From Methanobacterium sp. PtaU1.Bin242 (GTDB lineage: Archaea; Methanobacteriota; Methanobacteria; Methanobacteriales; Methanobacteriaceae): a stretch of 6,725 nt of DNA. Below are positions 1 through 5,291 of this stretch, piece by piece. The stretch lies in the NCBI GenBank assembly GCA_002067565.1, contig MVQZ01000290.1, forward strand, positions 1-6,725, written 5' to 3'. The number at the start of each line of letters is the position of its first letter. Positions within the stretch are counted from its first letter, which is position 1. The position numbers were made by a program, and so were the translations under genes. Under the pieces are notes generated by a model that was not told the DNA's origin, made no database searches, and was given only the letters and a program-made list of their open reading frames with translations.

Positions 1-369
1 CCTATTATTTCCAAAATCAGAGAAGCTGAAGGACTAATAGTGGGTTCACCCGTCTATTTCGGTACTGCCCGGGGTGATATAATGTCCGCCCTGCAGAGGA
101 TTGGAATGGTGTCCCGTGCGAATGATAACTTCTTATCCTGGAAAGTTGGAGGACCAATTGCCGTCGCTCGGAGAGGAGGACAAACTGCTACGATACAGGA
201 GATGTTGATGTTCTTCTTTATCAGTGATATGATTGTGCCTGGCTCCACCTACTGGAATATGGTCTTTGGATGGGCTCCGGGAGAAGCACAGGACGATGAT
301 GAAGGTATGGAAACCATCCGCAGATTCGGATATAATGTAGCTACTTTAATTAATAAAATTAACGAATAG
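1..369 (+). CDS. Flavodoxin-fold NAD(P)H-dependent reductase / iron-sulfur flavoprotein-like, C-terminal part
   Basis: The reading frame is open from the first base (cct att att...) and ends at TAG 367-369, giving 122 residues; the N-terminus lies upstream of the window. The fragment begins PIISKIREAEGLIVGSPVYF. The EAEGLIVGSPVYFG stretch is the FMN-phosphate/ring-binding loop of the flavodoxin-like fold seen in WrbA, NADPH-dependent FMN reductases and methanogen iron-sulfur flavoproteins (Isf). GTARGDIMSALQRIG and the VGGPIAVARRGGQ strand are also typical. Whether this is Isf (4Fe-4S cysteines in the missing N-terminal half) or a plain FMN reductase cannot be decided; no cysteine is visible in the fragment. 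Likely role: cytoplasmic electron transfer or quinone/oxygen-stress reduction. A GTG at 40 lies inside the conserved motif and is not the start. Confidence 0.85.
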   Translation, partial: PIISKIREAEGLIVGSPVYFGTARGDIMSALQRIGMVSRANDNFLSWKVGGPIAVARRGGQTATIQEMLMFFFISDMIVPGSTYWNMVFGWAPGEAQDDDEGMETIRRFGYNVATLINKINE

Positions 370-420
370 GAAATGTGGATAGAAACTCAAGCTTTTTCCT
401 TAGTGTTAAATTCGATTATT

Positions 421-430
421 AAATATTTAA
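421..430 (+). promoter_or_regulatory. TATA-like box before the methyltransferase
   Basis: AAATATTTAA is centred about 25 bases before the ATG at 450, and no Shine-Dalgarno sequence precedes that ATG. If the box is used, transcription would start at or next to the start codon, giving a leaderless mRNA. A TTTTT tract at 393-397 after the flavoprotein stop could end the preceding transcript. Confidence 0.35.
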
Positions 431-449
431 AAACCAAATACTGATTAAA

Positions 450-1187
450 ATGACCAAAGAACAGCTTTATAAAAAGTTTGCAAAATATTATGACCAGATC
501 TATGAAAAGATGGACCATGTTAAGGAATGTGAATTTATTGAATGGGCAGTGAATCAGCACCAAAACTGTGACGGTAATAAGCTCCTTGATGTGGCCTGTG
601 GAACCGGGAGACATGCTGATCTACTTAAAAACAGATTTAAAATTGTAGGGGTGGATCTGAACCCGGAGATGCTTAAGATAGCCCAGAATAAAGTACTAGA
701 TGTTGAGTTTACAGAAGGAGATATGAAGACTCTGGATTTAAAAGAAGAATTTGATGTTATAATCTGCATGTTCAGTGCCATGAACTACAACACCACTCTA
801 GATGAATTAAAGGCCACTTTAAAAAACTTCTATAACCATCTGTATGAAGGTGGAATTCTGATCTTTGATCTGGGTATTAATCAGGAGAACTGGATTGAAG
901 GCTTAGTCAGTGTGGATACTGTGGTTGATGAGAAATTTAAACTGGCCCGTATCTGCCAGTCCCATCTGGAAGAGGGAATATTCAACGCAAACTTTGTTTT
1001 CTTAATAAAAGAAGATGGAAAAGTGGACTTTGATATTGATCAACATAAACTGGGAGTTTTCCCCATTGAAGATGTTATTAACCTTATGGGGAAAACTGGT
1101 TTTGAAAACTTCATATATACAGATTTCACCCAGAAGAACTGGGATGTCCTTTCAGGCGATCGGCCGGTTTTTGTAGGGGTAAAATAA
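450..1187 (+). CDS. Class I SAM-dependent methyltransferase
   Basis: This 245-residue protein has the Rossmann-type SAM-binding core. Motif I is LLDVACGTGRH (residues 45-55), the acidic ribose-binding residue is D69 in VGVDLNPEML, EGDM (89-92) is the adenine-contacting loop, motif IV is FDVIICMFSAMNY (101-113), and the post-motif strand is GGILIFDLG (134-142). The N-terminal YYDQIY (13-18) and C-terminal RPVFVGVK resemble small-molecule N-methyltransferases of the TylM1/DesVI type, but the substrate cannot be read from sequence. ATG 450 fits the start of the family's N-terminal helix; there is no clear ribosome binding site. The NifX-like gene follows after 23 bases on the same strand, suggesting co-transcription. 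The methyltransferase family is certain; the function is not. Confidence 0.9.
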   Translation: MTKEQLYKKFAKYYDQIYEKMDHVKECEFIEWAVNQHQNCDGNKLLDVACGTGRHADLLKNRFKIVGVDLNPEMLKIAQNKVLDVEFTEGDMKTLDLKEEFDVIICMFSAMNYNTTLDELKATLKNFYNHLYEGGILIFDLGINQENWIEGLVSVDTVVDEKFKLARICQSHLEEGIFNANFVFLIKEDGKVDFDIDQHKLGVFPIEDVINLMGKTGFENFIYTDFTQKNWDVLSGDRPVFVGVK

Positions 1188-1210
1188 TCAAAAAATGGGA
1201 AGATTTGAAT

Positions 1211-1540
1211 ATGAAAGTAGCTGTGGCTGTTTCAGATAATGAAAAATTCAGCGAACACTTTGGAAGAGCTCAGAAATTCCGGATATACGAATTTAATGGG
1301 GAGAATATGAAATTTCTGGAGAGAAGAGATTCACCCAAAGAAGCTGGGGAGAAACATCAGTGGGGAAAGTCATTAATGGTTATAGAAGATTGTGATGTGG
1401 TTATATGCCTGCAAATCGGTATAACGGCTAAACCAGGTTTGAAGAAGATGGGTAAAACTGTGGTGGAAGATGAAGGTACTGTAGATGATGTTTTAAACCG
1501 CTACATTAAACATTATCAGTTTATGAATAAACCCTTATAA
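1211..1540 (+). CDS. NifX/NafY-family (dinitrogenase FeMo-cofactor domain) protein
   Basis: Small single-domain protein of 109 residues when started at ATG 1211. A TTG at 1205 would add two residues (MN), but MKVAVAVSDN is the usual family beginning. It matches the Nitro_FeMo-Co family (PF02579): strand MKVAVAV, then the signature SEHFGRAQKF (14-23) followed by IYEF, and later DCDVVICLQIG (60-70) with the GLKKMGK turn. Family members bind iron-molybdenum or iron-sulfur cluster precursors (NifX, NafY, NifB C-terminus). Many stand-alone archaeal copies, such as the structurally solved MTH1175 of Methanothermobacter, have no proven role. C61 and C66 are possible metal ligands. There is no nif gene nearby, so a nitrogenase role is not implied. 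It probably shares a transcript with the methyltransferase 23 bases upstream. Confidence 0.85.
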   Translation: MKVAVAVSDNEKFSEHFGRAQKFRIYEFNGENMKFLERRDSPKEAGEKHQWGKSLMVIEDCDVVICLQIGITAKPGLKKMGKTVVEDEGTVDDVLNRYIKHYQFMNKPL

Positions 1541-1777
1541 AAATGTGATATAAATTATCCTGATTCTAAATAGGATATATTCACTCTTATTTTTGATATT
1601 CTCCAATTTTACCTGAAAATCATCTTCAAATAGAAATTTAATAATGTTCACGAAGGCTTTTGGAGCATAAAACAAAAATTTTAAATTTTTTTAATTATTC
1701 TAAAAAGATTTGTAATAATATTTTAAATGAAAAATTGGAAAACTTCAATAAATTGGAAAATTCTGACCTAATACATT
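1541..1777. other. AT-rich intergenic stretch without a convincing gene
   Basis: No RNA gene or well-supported reading frame is seen. A minus-strand frame is open from a TTG at 1675 to a stop at 1535-1537 (46 codons; includes APKAFVNIIKFLFEDDF). It lacks a ribosome binding site and overlaps the end of the NifX-like gene, so it is not called. T-rich tracts at 1589-1594 and 1684-1692 could end the NifX-like transcript. Confidence 0.6.
1732..1760 (+). repeat. Direct repeat AAATTGGAAAA, two copies 18 bases apart
   Basis: The 11-mer AAATTGGAAAA occurs at 1732-1742 and 1750-1760, just upstream of the TRAM-gene TATA box at 1778. The location and near two-helical-turn spacing would suit binding of a dimeric regulator. 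In such AT-rich DNA chance is a real alternative. Confidence 0.4.
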
Positions 1778-1787
1778 ACTTTATATG
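1778..1787 (+). promoter_or_regulatory. TATA box of the TRAM gene
   Basis: ACTTTATATG lies 70 bases before the TTG start at 1848, so transcription should begin near 1805-1810 and leave a leader of about 40 bases. The identical decamer precedes rps3ae at 5738-5747 at nearly the same distance from the start codon. Confidence 0.55.
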
Positions 1788-1834
1788 CTTTTAAACTCAA
1801 TATTATCTTGGCCATAATTTTAAGGGCCACAATT

Positions 1835-1843
1835 GGAAGTGAT
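1835..1843 (+). promoter_or_regulatory. Ribosome binding site that fixes a TTG start
   Basis: GGAAGTGAT differs by one base from the anti-SSU-rRNA consensus GGAGGTGAT and ends four bases before TTG 1848. It would overlap the alternative starts TTG 1833 and GTG 1839, which argues against those. Confidence 0.65.
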
Positions 1844-1847
1844 AAAT

Positions 1848-2081
1848 TTGTTTGGAAATAACTATGGTGATGAGAGAAGAGATAATAGAGGAAATTCAGC
1901 TCCTGTTAATGAAGGAGAGGAATATGATGTAAAAATTGAAGACACCGGTAGAGATGGAGATGGAATTACCCGTATAGAAGGTTTTGTTATTTTTGTTTCC
2001 GGTGCCAAAGTAGGCGATGAAGTTAAAATTAAAATAAACTCCACCAGAAGAAATTTTGCTTTTGCCGAAGTAGTGGAATAA
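1848..2081 (+). CDS. TRAM-domain RNA-binding protein
   Basis: This 77-residue protein begins [15 protein letters not shown], a short polar tail, followed by a single TRAM domain from about residue 19 to the end. [20 protein letters not shown] is strands 1-2 with the loop, [11 protein letters not shown] is strand 3, VGDEVKIKI is the turn and strand 4, and FAFAEVVE is the final strand. This beta-barrel is the RNA-binding domain of TrmA/MiaB-type enzymes. Stand-alone archaeal copies of about this size act as cytoplasmic RNA chaperones, partly replacing bacterial cold-shock proteins, and are often induced by cold. The TTG start is chosen because a near-perfect ribosome binding site lies just upstream; starts at 1833 or 1839 would give 82 or 80 residues. 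The gene is followed 147 bases later by alba on the same strand. Confidence 0.88.
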   Translation: MFGNNYGDERRDNRGNSAPVNEGEEYDVKIEDTGRDGDGITRIEGFVIFVSGAKVGDEVKIKINSTRRNFAFAEVVE

Positions 2082-2082
2082 T

Positions 2083-2113
2083 TCTAAATTTATGAAATAT
2101 CTAAATTTATGAA
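2083..2113 (+). repeat. Tandem direct repeat TCTAAATTTATGAA
   Basis: The 14-mer occurs at 2083-2096 and 2100-2113 (period 17), starting one base after the TRAM stop codon. The TTTT tracts that follow (2117-2127) may end the TRAM transcript. The repeat may be a small local duplication. Confidence 0.5.
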
Positions 2114-2178
2114 TATATTTTGAGTTTTCTTGAAATTAATTAAAAGGTATTCTTTTATTGATTTCTTGGAAAATTTTT

Positions 2179-2190
2179 TTAAATATTATA
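2179..2190 (+). promoter_or_regulatory. TATA-like box before alba
   Basis: TTAAATATTATA is about 45 bases before the ATG at 2228 and is preceded by a run of T. A start near 2210 would leave a leader of about 18 bases carrying the ribosome binding site GGAGG (2215-2219). Confidence 0.45.
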
Positions 2191-2227
2191 CTTCAGATTA
2201 AACTGCATCAAAATGGAGGAAATTAAT

Positions 2228-2503
2228 ATGTCAGATGAAAATGTAGTGTACATAGGAAATAAACCACTGATGAATTATGTATTAGCTGTAGTGACTCAAA
2301 TGAACAATGGATCGTCTGAAATAATGTTGAAAGCCAGAGGAAGATCGATAAGTAGAGCAGTTGATGTTGCTGAAGTTGTAAGAAACAAGTTTATATTAGA
2401 TGCCGAAATTGGAACAATTAATATCAGTACAGAAGAGTTATCAAACAGAGAAGGATCAAACAGTAATGTTTCAGCCATTGAAATACAGTTAACAAATAAA
2501 TAG
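2228..2503 (+). CDS. albA: Alba, DNA/RNA-binding chromatin protein
   Basis: Alba is the small dimeric archaeal protein that coats chromosomal DNA and also binds RNA. The 91-residue product covers the whole family: [20 protein letters not shown] (residues 6-25, the loop and helix 1 that meet nucleic acid), [19 protein letters not shown] (central strand, RGR loop and helix 2), VRNKF, and the C-terminal strand [10 protein letters not shown]. The start at 2228 is chosen because GGAGG at 2215-2219 lies eight bases before it; an ATG at 2213 overlaps that ribosome binding site and would add five residues not typical of Alba. At the position of the Sulfolobus lysine pair (GKKP), this protein has GNKP, so only one lysine (K12) remains. 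That removes the residue corresponding to the acetylated lysine 16 of Sso10b, as judged from memory of that sequence. Confidence 0.95.
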   Translation: MSDENVVYIGNKPLMNYVLAVVTQMNNGSSEIMLKARGRSISRAVDVAEVVRNKFILDAEIGTINISTEELSNREGSNSNVSAIEIQLTNK

Positions 2504-2506
2504 CTG

Positions 2507-2539
2507 TGAAACTCCTAATCTTTTCACTGAAACTCCTAA
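2507..2539 (+). repeat. Direct repeat TGAAACTCCTAA after alba
   Basis: The 12-mer is present exactly at 2507-2518 and 2528-2539 (period 21, two helical turns), starting three bases after the alba stop. It could be an operator pair for the downstream microprotein gene or a small duplication. Confidence 0.5.
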
Positions 2540-2547
2540 AATATTTT

Positions 2548-2576
2548 TAGAGCATATAAGCCTAAATAATGCTCTA
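2548..2576 (+). other. Stem-loop between alba and the basic microprotein gene
   Basis: TAGAGCAT (2548-2555) and ATGCTCTA (2569-2576) form a perfect eight-base-pair stem with a 13-base loop. No T tract follows directly, so it is not a typical terminator. It may be an operator palindrome, an mRNA 3'-end structure for alba, or a processing site. A TATA-like CTATAATTAA overlaps its right arm (2574-2583), 29 bases before the microprotein start. Confidence 0.5.
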
Positions 2577-2611
2577 TAATTAAACTTTTATTAAAAAATT
2601 GAGTTGATAAA

Positions 2612-2713
2612 ATGTCAAAAGTATCAGGAACTAACAAAAGAACAAGACAAAAGAAGAACTACAAAAAACCAGGAAGTAAAAGAGGACGAGGAGTAAAAAA
2701 AGTTAGCTCTTAA
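2612..2713 (+). CDS. Highly basic 33-residue microprotein, function unknown
   Basis: ATG 2612 to TAA 2711-2713 encodes 33 residues starting MSKVSGTNKRTRQKKNYKK and containing PGSKRGRG before KKVSS. Thirteen residues are Lys or Arg (9 K, 4 R) and none is acidic, so the peptide should bind nucleic acid and be disordered alone. GAGTTGAT at 2601-2608, a one-mismatch ribosome binding site, lies three bases before the ATG, and a TATA-like CTATAATTAA is at 2574-2583. T-rich DNA follows the stop. The composition recalls small basic ribosomal proteins (bacterial Thx type) or histone tails, but I recognise no family. Placed 108 bases after alba on the same strand, it may belong to chromatin or ribosomes. 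It would be missed by gene callers with a 100-base or longer cutoff. Confidence 0.7.
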   Translation: MSKVSGTNKRTRQKKNYKKPGSKRGRGVKKVSS

Positions 2714-2748
2714 ACATTTATTTGGCTTTAATTGGTATTTTCTCGAAT

Positions 2749-2779
2749 TATTTTTATTTGGCAATTTTTCATTTATTTT
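2749..2779 (+). terminator. T-rich terminator region after the microprotein gene
   Basis: Successive T tracts (2751-2755, 2765-2769, 2776-2779) and a further TTTTTTT at 2827-2833 form the kind of oligo-T region at which archaeal RNA polymerase stops. They lie between the plus-strand microprotein gene and the convergent DUF4326 gene. Confidence 0.45.
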
Positions 2780-2844
2780 AATTAAAATTAGAGACTTATT
2801 TTATCTGTTGATCCCTAATTACTTGCTTTTTTTGGACCAGCACC

Positions 2845-2890
2845 ATAATATTTATTAAACAACGATCAAACGCTACAATATTTACTAAAC
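2845..2890 (+). repeat. Imperfect direct repeat at the 3' end of the DUF4326 gene
   Basis: ATAATATTTATTAAAC (2845-2860) and ACAATATTTACTAAAC (2875-2890) match at 14 of 16 bases with a period of 30. The second copy touches the minus-strand stop codon. The function is unknown. Confidence 0.4.
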
Positions 2891-3219
2891 TACTCTTTGG
2901 GATGGATCTCACCTAATATAGCTGATTTTATTACTTCACCATGACAGGGAAGTGGATCACACCAACAAATAAGCGTTAATTCTCCTTTATCCTTATATAT
3001 CCTTTGTAATCTTCGGATTTCCTTCCATTGTTCGCTTTCTTCTGGAAGTGATTTAATATATTTTTCAAATTTATCAACCAGCCTCAATTTCGACTCTTCA
3101 TTTACCGGGCCGGTGAATGGGTTTTTTAAAGGTGAAGCTTTAAGTTTATAATAATAGTTATATCTTCCAATATACTCCCCAGGACCTTTATATTTGGAGT
3201 ACTTCTTAATTTCAATCAT
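2890..3219 (-). CDS. DUF4326 domain protein
   Basis: The 109-residue product shows the DUF4326 signature. YIGRYNYYYKLKASPLKNPF (residues 16-35) holds the SPLxNPF block, followed by an alpha-helical middle (FEKYIKSL, EIRRLQRIY), and then the hallmark LTLICWCDPLPCHGEVI (81-97). In that last motif C85, C87, C92 and H93 could form a metal or catalytic site. The biochemical role is not known. The family is widespread in phages and bacteria, and the CWC...CH motif recalls DUF488 proteins (LLCxE...CHR), which I note only as a resemblance. The start is well supported: AAGGTGAT (3230 down to 3223) lies three bases before the ATG. The gene is convergent with the basic microprotein gene and has no obvious operon partner; sporadic family occurrence makes lateral acquisition plausible. 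Confidence 0.82.
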   Translation of the reverse strand: MIEIKKYSKYKGPGEYIGRYNYYYKLKASPLKNPFTGPVNEESKLRLVDKFEKYIKSLPEESEQWKEIRRLQRIYKDKGELTLICWCDPLPCHGEVIKSAILGEIHPKE

Positions 3220-3222
3220 AAA

Positions 3223-3230
3223 ATCACCTT
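3223..3230 (-). promoter_or_regulatory. Strong ribosome binding site of the DUF4326 gene
   Basis: AAGGTGAT on the minus strand is fully complementary to the small-subunit rRNA 3' end, three bases from the ATG. It shows that this frame is translated. Confidence 0.7.
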
Positions 3231-3461
3231 CTTTCTCTTAAAAATTACCTTTATTATTATAATAATCAAAAATGAAAACAAATAGCAAATAGAGCTAAAT
3301 ATAGCCTTCATTTAAAATTCACATCAACACTTAGTATATCGTTCATAGCTATTGTAAGTATCCACCATGATGAATTCTTATTAAAAAAATGTTTTCCTAA
3401 AAAAATTTAATTCTACAAAAGCAATAAAATGATATCAATTATTTAACAATGATTTATCATA
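3231..3461. other. AT-rich intergenic region, no gene seen
   Basis: Only frames without starts or ribosome binding sites are present. A minus-strand frame around 3311-3400 (NSSWWILTIAMNDILSVDV) reads like protein but has no usable start. The promoter of the DUF4326 gene should lie at 3240-3280, which is almost pure A/T, so no single box can be named. Confidence 0.5.
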
Positions 3462-3590
3462 TCATCCAGTAGATCTTTCCATTATCACCTTCAATCTGCC
3501 GCCGCATACATTGCAACTGGCCCAAATGTGAATATCTCTAAAATTATCTCTGCATTTACAGCATTCCATGTCATAAAGTTTATTTTCCAA
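3462..3590 (-). CDS. 42-residue zinc-ribbon microprotein (TTG start)
   Basis: Minus-strand TTG 3590-3588 to TGA 3464-3462. The product begins MENKLYDMECCKCRDNF and carries ECCKC (residues 9-13) and SCNVCGGRLKV (25-35). That is C10-x2-C13, 12 residues, then C26-x2-C29-GG, the two zinc knuckles of a zinc ribbon. H21 and W23 lie between them. GAGGAG at 3604-3599, eight bases upstream of the TTG, is a good ribosome binding site, and an in-frame TGA just upstream bars a longer start (ATG at residue 8 is an alternative that keeps all cysteines). A TATA-like ACATATAA (3637-3630) lies at a suitable distance. Such stand-alone ribbons may bind nucleic acid or protein partners; no specific function can be given. 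It lies in what would otherwise be a 737-base gap. Confidence 0.72.
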   Translation of the reverse strand: MENKLYDMECCKCRDNFRDIHIWASCNVCGGRLKVIMERSTG

Positions 3591-3945
3591 ATTAACAACT
3601 CCTCATTTTTATTGCAGAGAATCAAAGGTTATATGTCAAAAAAAATAGTTGGTGGGTGAATAATTCCCTGTAATCAGAATTTACAAAACACTATTTGTTC
3701 TTGGGAATATAAATAAATTTGTATAATCCATTTTTCTTCTAATTATTAAATCAGATCTGTAATATTTTTAAATCATGGATACAATAACTTAAAAGTTTTA
3801 TATACTGGTGTGGTGATGAGAAATTTGTTTTTAAATGATGATTTTCTGGTTATAATACCCTAGATAATTTAAATCAAGATATGGCTATAAAAATACAGTT
3901 TTGATTAGAAAATTTTTATAAATATTATTTAACATTATTATTCTC
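3591..3945. other. Intergenic region between zinc-ribbon gene and glutamine synthetase homologue
   Basis: AT-rich, with no gene recognised. On the minus strand the upstream side of the zinc-ribbon gene holds TATA-like sequences (3637-3630 and around 3718-3708). On the plus strand there is one promoter-like element at 3796-3804. No tRNA, C/D box RNA or riboswitch fold was recognised. Confidence 0.5.
3796..3804 (+). promoter_or_regulatory. Plus-strand TATA-like box with no known gene
   Basis: TTTTATATA is followed by GGTGTGGTGATGAG. An ATG at 3816 opens a 15-codon frame (MRNLFLNDDFLVIIP) ending at TAG 3861-3863. A transcript from here would run antisense into the 3' end of the glutamine synthetase homologue. 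Confidence 0.25.
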
Positions 3946-3951
3946 AAAAAA
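3946..3951 (-). terminator. Oligo-T tract after the glutamine synthetase homologue
   Basis: On the minus strand the stop codon (3959-3957) is followed five bases later by TTTTTT and then by further T-rich sequence, a plausible archaeal terminator. Confidence 0.4.
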
Positions 3952-3956
3952 CCATG

Positions 3957-5273
3957 CTAATACTTCTCCAGAAGTAATTCAACCTCTTCATCTAAATTAA
4001 GATCTCCCAATACCCCTATTTCTGTTTTTTTAACTGCAATATATGCTTTTGTAAGATTTAATCCCATGGCACTGCTGATTATTTTATCTTTTTCAAGTTC
4101 TGTTATTGCTTCTTTTAAAGCAGAAGGTAAAGGTTTGATTTTACTGTTTTTACCCGATATATCAGCAGGATCATCTTGAACTGGTTCTGGAAGTTCCATT
4201 TCCTGTTCTATTCCATCAAGCCCAGCTGCAATTACCGCTCCCCATGCCAAATAGGGATTGGAGGATGCATCTATTGTTTTTAATTCAAAATGTTTAACTC
4301 CACCATCATTTTCCCGGATGGCCCGGATGGCTGCTTCTTTATTATCAATTCCCCAGCACTGAAAAGCCCCAACCCAACCATGAGGCATGATTCTTCGGTA
4401 AGAATTAGGGGTAGGGGTAGTTATAGCCATAAGAGCAGTTAGATGATGTAAAATTCCTGCTATAAACTGTCTTCCCCTTTCTGAAATCCCATAGCGAGCA
4501 TGGGGATCTGAAAGGATGTTTTCACCCTCTTCCCACAGGCTAAGATGCAGATGACATCCGCTACCTGATTTATCTGCAAAAATCTTGGGAAGAAATGAAG
4601 CTATTAAACCATACTTACCCGCAACAGCTTTAACCGTCTCTCTAAAGGCTATCTGATTATTACAGGCGCCGAGAGAATCTGTGTATTTGATGGTTATCTC
4701 CTGCTGTCCTGCACCGGATTCTGGATAGTACTGCTGGACCTCTATTTTCTGTAAAGTAAGTGCTTTAATTATATCATCTATAATTTCCCTATTAAGATCC
4801 ATAGAATAGGTTGATGCAAATGGGGTATTATCAGCAGGGATAATTCCTTCTTCTGTTTTCTTTAGAAGATAAAATTCATTTTCAAATGCTCCTTTAACTG
4901 ATAAACCCATCTGGGCAGCTTCTTTGATCATTTTTTTTAAAAATCCACGGGGACAGTACTCCCATACCCTCCCCTCTTTGATCATATCCCCCATAACACG
5001 TCCATGTCCTGGTGAATAGGGAAGAGGAGTAAAAGTTGAAATATCAGCAGTAAGCTTCACTTCCCCTATTGGTTTAAGTCCACTTTCTGCAATAACAACA
5101 TCATAAGTGGATGGTACTCCCTGTAAACCCTCAGAAATACCTACAGAAATTTCAGAATCATCTGCAGAGCCCATATATACTGCCTTTGCTCGGATTATGT
5201 TGGCATTATCACACCATACAACACGGATAAAATCAACATCAGAAGGTATAATTTGATTTTTATTGGCTTTCAT
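3957..5273 (-). CDS. Glutamine synthetase-family protein, probable gamma-glutamyl-amine ligase
   Basis: 438 residues, the length of a type I glutamine synthetase. Recognised blocks: N-terminal beta-grasp ([18 protein letters not shown], 15-32); [10 protein letters not shown] (128-137) with metal ligands E131/E133; [12 protein letters not shown] (182-193) with E185 and E192; [12 protein letters not shown] (236-247) with H241; NSYRRIMP (290-297); HFELK and SSNPYLAWG (328-345) with E330. Differences, from my recalled alignment to Salmonella GlnA: the DGSS loop (D50) is absent, catalytic flap E327 is W300, R339 is K312, R355 is H328 and R359 is K332. The ammonium pocket therefore looks lost, so ATP-dependent ligation of glutamate to another amine is more likely than glutamine synthesis. 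[15 protein letters not shown] resembles a bacterial/cyanobacterial subfamily. The gene stands alone. GGAGTGAC (5289-5282) and GGGGG (5280-5276) precede the ATG. Confidence 0.9.
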   Translation of the reverse strand: MKANKNQIIPSDVDFIRVVWCDNANIIRAKAVYMGSADDSEISVGISEGLQGVPSTYDVVIAESGLKPIGEVKLTADISTFTPLPYSPGHGRVMGDMIKEGRVWEYCPRGFLKKMIKEAAQMGLSVKGAFENEFYLLKKTEEGIIPADNTPFASTYSMDLNREIIDDIIKALTLQKIEVQQYYPESGAGQQEITIKYTDSLGACNNQIAFRETVKAVAGKYGLIASFLPKIFADKSGSGCHLHLSLWEEGENILSDPHARYGISERGRQFIAGILHHLTALMAITTPTPNSYRRIMPHGWVGAFQCWGIDNKEAAIRAIRENDGGVKHFELKTIDASSNPYLAWGAVIAAGLDGIEQEMELPEPVQDDPADISGKNSKIKPLPSALKEAITELEKDKIISSAMGLNLTKAYIAVKKTEIGVLGDLNLDEEVELLLEKY

Positions 5274-5291
5274 ATCCCCCAGTCACTCCCC

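Noticed and set aside
387..781. Minus-strand open frames lying opposite the methyltransferase gene
   Set aside because: They are antisense shadows of a clear SAM methyltransferase and match no family.
1205..1210. TTG 1205 as the start of the NifX-like gene
   Set aside because: ATG 1211 gives the usual family N-terminus, and there is no better ribosome binding site for the TTG.
2213..2227. ATG 2213 as the start of alba
   Set aside because: It overlaps the GGAGG ribosome binding site that serves ATG 2228, and the added residues are not typical of Alba.
2507..2539. Possible CRISPR-like repeat
   Set aside because: Only two copies of 12 bases with a 9-base spacer; no array structure and no cas genes.
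3311..3400. Minus-strand open frame with NSSWWILTIAMNDIL
   Set aside because: No usable start codon near a ribosome binding site; length and composition are compatible with chance.
3662..3710. Inverted repeat ATTCCC/GGGAAT as a hairpin
   Set aside because: The six-base arms are separated by nearly 40 bases without supporting structure.
3810..3850. C/D box small RNA suggested by two TGATGA motifs (3814-3819 and 3835-3841 region)
   Set aside because: No CTGA D or D' box lies at suitable spacing downstream and there is no terminal stem.
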